From Pseudomonas viridiflava (GTDB lineage: Bacteria; Pseudomonadota; Gammaproteobacteria; Pseudomonadales; Pseudomonadaceae), in contig NZ_UTHA01000001.1 of NCBI RefSeq assembly GCF_900582195.1, positions 868,001 through 932,000 of the forward strand: DNA of 64,000 bases, in the 5' to 3' direction. Below, one piece after another: positions 61,169-64,000 of this stretch. The number at the start of each line of letters is the position of its first letter. The stretch's first letter is position 1. The notes beneath the pieces were generated by a model. It searched no databases, was not told the origin of the DNA, and saw only the letters and a program-made list of their open reading frames with translations. The position numbers were made by a program, and so were the translations under genes.

Positions 61169-62350
61169 ATGCTTAGCGTCCAGGATCGTGCCATCGTCAA
61201 AGCCACCGTGCCTCTGCTGGAGAGCGGCGGTGAAGCGCTGATCACTCACTTCTACCGCATGATGCTCTCTGAATACCCGGAAGTCCGCCCGTTGTTCAAC
61301 CAGGCCCACCAGGCCAGCGGCGACCAGCCGCGTGCCCTGGCCAACGGCGTATTGATGTACGCGCGGCACATCGATCAGCTCGACCAGTTGGGCGATCTGG
61401 TGGCGAAGATCATCAACAAGCACGTGGCCTTGCAGATCCTCCCGGAGCACTACCCGATTGTCGGCGCCTGCCTGCTGCGCGCGATTTCCGAAGTGCTCGG
61501 CGAAGAGATCGCCACACCAGAAGTGATGAGCGCCTGGGGCGCGGCGTACGGCCAACTGGCGGACATCCTGATCGGCGCCGAAACCGCGATCTATGACCAG
61601 AAAGAACAAGCCGTCGGCGGCTGGCGCGGGGCGCGCGAGTTCATTGTCGCGGCCAGGGTCGAGGAGAGCGCGGAGATCACTTCGTTCTACTTTGAACCTG
61701 CCGATAAAGGTCCGATCCTCGCGGCCGAACCGGGTCAGTACATTGGTATGAAACTGATCCTCGATGGTGAGGAAATCCGGCGCAACTATTCGTTGTCGGC
61801 CTTGGTCAACAACGGTCAGTACCGCATCAGCGTCAAGCGCGAACCGGGTGGCCGCGCCTCCAATTATTTGCACGATCAATTGCAGGTCGGCGCGAGCATT
61901 CAACTGTTCCCGCCATCGGGCGAGTTCATCTTGACCGCGAGCGACAAGCCATTGGTGCTGATCAGCGGCGGCGTTGGCATCACGCCGACTCTGGCGATGC
62001 TTGAGGCGGCGCTGGAAACCGAGCGGCCGGTGCACTTTATTCACTGCGCGCGCAATGGCAGCGTGCATGCGTTTCGTGACTGGATCGATGGCTTGGCAGT
62101 GCGTCATCCGCAGCTCCAGCGCTTTTACTGCTACGCCGAAGATGACGGTGTCAGCCCGGCGGCGGATAAGGTCGGGATGCTGGATCAGACGCTGCTGGGC
62201 GAGTGGTTGCCGGCTCAGCGTGATATCGATGCGTACTTCCTTGGACCGAAGGGTTTCATGGGGGCGATCAAGCGGCATTTGAAAGCGCTGGGTGTGCCGG
62301 AGAAGCAGAGCCGTTATGAGTTCTTCGGGCCGGCCTCGGCTTTGGAATGA
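61169..62350 (+). CDS. hmp: Flavohemoglobin, nitric oxide dioxygenase
   Basis: A 393-residue three-domain enzyme that oxidises NO to nitrate with O2 and NAD(P)H. The globin domain has the proximal His-85 (NKHVALQI) and distal Tyr-29 and Gln-53. The FAD domain has RRNYSLSA (~205) and the NAD domain has ISGGVGITPTLAML (~268). Strong GGAG before the ATG (AGGAGTCATTCTTATG). Divergent from norR, its probable activator. Confidence 0.96.
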   Translation: MLSVQDRAIVKATVPLLESGGEALITHFYRMMLSEYPEVRPLFNQAHQASGDQPRALANGVLMYARHIDQLDQLGDLVAKIINKHVALQILPEHYPIVGACLLRAISEVLGEEIATPEVMSAWGAAYGQLADILIGAETAIYDQKEQAVGGWRGAREFIVAARVEESAEITSFYFEPADKGPILAAEPGQYIGMKLILDGEEIRRNYSLSALVNNGQYRISVKREPGGRASNYLHDQLQVGASIQLFPPSGEFILTASDKPLVLISGGVGITPTLAMLEAALETERPVHFIHCARNGSVHAFRDWIDGLAVRHPQLQRFYCYAEDDGVSPAADKVGMLDQTLLGEWLPAQRDIDAYFLGPKGFMGAIKRHLKALGVPEKQSRYEFFGPASALE

Positions 62351-62367
62351 TTTAAGACCGAGTCGCC

Positions 62368-62449
62368 TCCTTCGCGAGCAGGCTCGCTCCCACAGGGGAT
62401 TTGTGTTCGACGCAGATCCAATGTGGGAGCGAGCTTGCTCGCGAAGGCC
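62368..62449. repeat. REP pair (REPIN) 9
   Basis: TTCGCGAGCAGGCTCGCTCC and inverted GGGAGCGAGCTTGCTCGCGAA with ~35 bases between, directly after hmp. Confidence 0.9.
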
Positions 62450-62484
62450 GTTATGGGGCCTGAATTTGTGAACTGAGTTTGGGA

Positions 62485-62503
62485 GGTTAATCGTTTCTTA
62501 ACC
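62485..62503. promoter_or_regulatory. GGTTAA-N7-TTAACC dyad upstream of dsbB
   Basis: A 6-bp perfect inverted repeat, 86 bases before dsbB, in a short AT-rich patch that may be its promoter. Regulator not identified. Confidence 0.35.
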
Positions 62504-62588
62504 GCTTTATCGTTTATTCCCCCGGTGTAGACTTGCGACAACTTTCAGCCGCGAGCCGGCTGAACCATGGACATATAAGGGAAACGCG

Positions 62589-63098
62589 ATGAGCGAGGAA
62601 ACGATTCGGTTGGGCCGTGAGCGGCGCTTTCTGGTGCTGCTGGGCATCATCTGCCTGGCGCTGATCGGCGGTGCGCTGTACATGCAGATCGTGCTCGGCG
62701 AAGCACCGTGCCCACTGTGCATTTTGCAGCGCTATGCGTTGCTGTTGATCGCGCTGTTCGCGTTCATCGGCGCGGCCATGCGCAGCCGTCGCAGCATCAC
62801 CGTGTTCGAAGTGCTGGTGGTGATTTGCGCGATTGCCGGGGCCGGTGTGGCCGGGCATCACGTGTACACCCAGTTCTATCCGGCGGTGAGCTGCGGCATC
62901 GATGTGCTGCAGCCGATTGTCGATGATCTGCCGCTGGCGAAGATCTTCCCGCTGGGCTTCCAGGTCGACGGTTTCTGCTCGACGCCGTACCCGCCGATCC
63001 TCGGTCTGTCGCTGGCACAGTGGGCGCTGGTGGCGTTCGTGCTGGTGGTGATCCTGGTGCCGCTGCTGACCTCGCGTAACCGAAAAGCACTGCGCTGA
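62589..63098 (+). CDS. dsbB: Disulfide bond formation protein DsbB
   Basis: A 169-residue membrane protein with four helices that reoxidises DsbA and passes electrons to quinone. Catalytic Cys pairs: Cys-41/Cys-44 (CPLC) in the first periplasmic loop and Cys-102/Cys-130 in the second. AGGGAAACGCG precedes the ATG. It lies upstream of the cyoA terminal oxidase gene, a functional match since both use ubiquinone, though its own terminator separates them. Many pseudomonads have two dsbB copies. Confidence 0.93.
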   Translation: MSEETIRLGRERRFLVLLGIICLALIGGALYMQIVLGEAPCPLCILQRYALLLIALFAFIGAAMRSRRSITVFEVLVVICAIAGAGVAGHHVYTQFYPAVSCGIDVLQPIVDDLPLAKIFPLGFQVDGFCSTPYPPILGLSLAQWALVAFVLVVILVPLLTSRNRKALR

Positions 63099-63129
63099 GT
63101 CAACTATTCGGCAGTCTGGCCGATACAGA

Positions 63130-63170
63130 AAACGCCTCGATTTGCGGATCAGCCAATCGGGGCGTTTTGC
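63130..63170 (+). terminator. Terminator after dsbB
   Basis: AAACGCCTCGATT and AATCGGGGCGTTTT pair with one G-T position and a 12-base loop; the T run is short. Confidence 0.7.
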
Positions 63171-63922
63171 CTTTCAGAGTGTTTGTGAAAACACCGTGAC
63201 GGACGGCAAGGGAGGGTGCGGCAAGTGTGCGACATGTTGTCACACACGGGGTGTCGCAGGCCGCTTCGATGAGGCGGAATCGGCCGTTGTTACAAAAAAG
63301 GATTGGTCAGTTTCGGGGTTTTTCGGCTTTAGCACGCGAGTGCCAGAGCAGGCAGTTTTAACAAGCGCGGGTATATGGCCAAAAGCCTTGGGTTATCGGG
63401 CTTTGCGCTGTTCCAGCGTTCGGAAATAGCCTTCGGAGCTGTCTGAACTGACGCGGGTATACCTACAATTTTTGGTGTTTTTGTTGAGAGTTGATTTCGA
63501 TAAGATGCGGAACTTTTGCAAAAATGGCGATGGATTGTTGCTCGAACGGATAAAAATTATTTCGGGATAAGACATGGTGTATAGGGCGCTACCTATCTAC
63601 AATCGCCCGCACTGAATTCCCGGCGCTGTTCAGCCTTTATTAAGGAGGCGAGCAGGAAGTCGGGTGTCGAGGAGTCGAAAGGCTTTCAAGACACCCAGGT
63701 GTCGGTGCCTTCCAACTTTCCGCACCAAATGGAATTGGTCTGTAACAAGGCCTTTGACCACGAATTCGAATAAGAACTGACCGCTGTCCCAGGTTTTGTC
63801 GAGCGTCTGACGCGCGACGGGCGGCCCTTATTCAATCCAAAGAAAATGCCAACCCTTGGCAGGGTGAAGTGTTGGCGATCAAAACCCAACTGCATTGCGC
63901 AAGCTGCTTTAGAGGTCGTGAG
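63171..63922. other. Long non-coding region upstream of cyoA
   Basis: About 750 bases without a convincing gene; base composition drops at 63450-63590 (many A and T), suggesting promoter DNA. It holds a strong dyad at 63225-63247 and an imperfect ANR/FNR-like half site TTGATTTCGATAAG (63491-63504). GAGGT at 63912 is the cyoA ribosome site. Most likely a regulatory region and long leader for the cyo operon. Confidence 0.55.
63225..63247. promoter_or_regulatory. GTGTGCGACA-TGT-TGTCACACAC dyad
   Basis: Arms of 10 bases with nine pairing, 23 bp in all, 698 bases upstream of cyoA and just past the dsbB terminator. Looks like a repressor operator; without T tract it is not a terminator. Confidence 0.45.
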
Positions 63923-64000
63923 ATGAGTAAAAACAGGTACCCCAGATTACTAGGCCTAGTGCCGCTGCTCGGCACGTTGTTGCTGGGAGGCTGCAACATG
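63923..64000 (+). CDS. cyoA: Cytochrome bo3 ubiquinol oxidase subunit II, N-terminus only
   Basis: Only 26 codons are inside the window. They give MSKNRYPRLLGLVPLLG and then LLLGGC, a lipoprotein signal with Cys-24, which matches the start of CyoA in Pseudomonas. Subunit II is a lipoprotein in this oxidase. The cyoBCDE genes would follow. Assignment comes from the signal sequence and start alone. Confidence 0.75.
   Translation, partial: MSKNRYPRLLGLVPLLGTLLLGGCNM

Noticed and set aside
56265..62449. REP copies seen as a possible CRISPR array
   Set aside because: The repeats are paired and inverted, scattered over kilobases between genes, without regular spacers or cas genes.
63569..63616. 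Short frame starting ATGGTGTATAGG upstream of cyoA
   Set aside because: Only about a dozen codons, weak ribosome site, no sign of a leader peptide such as repeated regulatory codons.

Overview
The window is about 64 kb of a high-GC gammaproteobacterial chromosome, almost certainly a Pseudomonas of the P. fluorescens group. The evidence is the gene order yhcB - hydrolase - trpS - zapE - (glxA-like, acyl-CoA dehydrogenase, aldo/keto reductase) - rplM - rpsI - petABC - sspAB - BON lipoprotein - gmhA - yraN - lpoA - rsmI - rnpB - mraZ to lpxC, which I recall as the order in P. aeruginosa PAO1, together with a DUF6124 gene and many Pseudomonas-type REP sequences. Strain and species are inference.

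Layout. 1-6.1 kb: the end of a DUF1302 barrel gene, a DUF1329 gene, a MalT-like LuxR regulator, an MBL hydrolase and an OmpA-like lipoprotein. 6.2-13.7 kb: yhcB/zapG, hydrolase, trpS, zapE, then a GlxA-type regulator, an LCAD-like acyl-CoA dehydrogenase and an aldo/keto reductase. 13.8-18.8 kb: rplM-rpsI, the cytochrome bc1 operon petABC, and sspAB. 18.8-22.3 kb (minus strand): cell-envelope genes (BON lipoprotein, gmhA, yraN, lpoA). 22.4-24.1 kb: rsmI and the RNase P RNA. 24.1-42.0 kb: the complete division and cell-wall (dcw) cluster mraZ-rsmH-ftsL-ftsI-murE-murF-mraY-murD-ftsW-murG-murC-ddlB-ftsQ-ftsA-ftsZ-lpxC, with nearly every junction overlapping by a few bases, a sigma70 promoter and three MraZ boxes in front.

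42-64 kb is more variable and mostly carries genes for sensing, transport and stress: a dCache-GGEEF diguanylate cyclase, an OprD porin, a small exported protein, a two-component system joined to an RND pump (adaptor and permease, no outer-membrane channel), three small genes (DUF6124, half-pilin-like, 79-aa), an Aer-like chemoreceptor, a YkgJ protein, a GNAT enzyme, CheV, the divergent NO-responsive pair norR/hmp, dsbB, and the start of cyoA at the right edge.

The window is largely a conserved core region. The least explained signals are non-coding: a predicted branched RNA leader before the DUF6124 gene, a tandem inverted repeat spaced exactly 21 bp before the half-pilin gene, nine paired REP (REPIN) copies, three copies of a composite CT-rich repeat, phased direct repeats before the LuxR gene, NorR boxes plus a sigma54-like promoter before hmp, and possible Crc/Hfq A-rich motifs. 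I saw no CRISPR array, tRNA, rRNA, transposase, prophage or obvious defence system.
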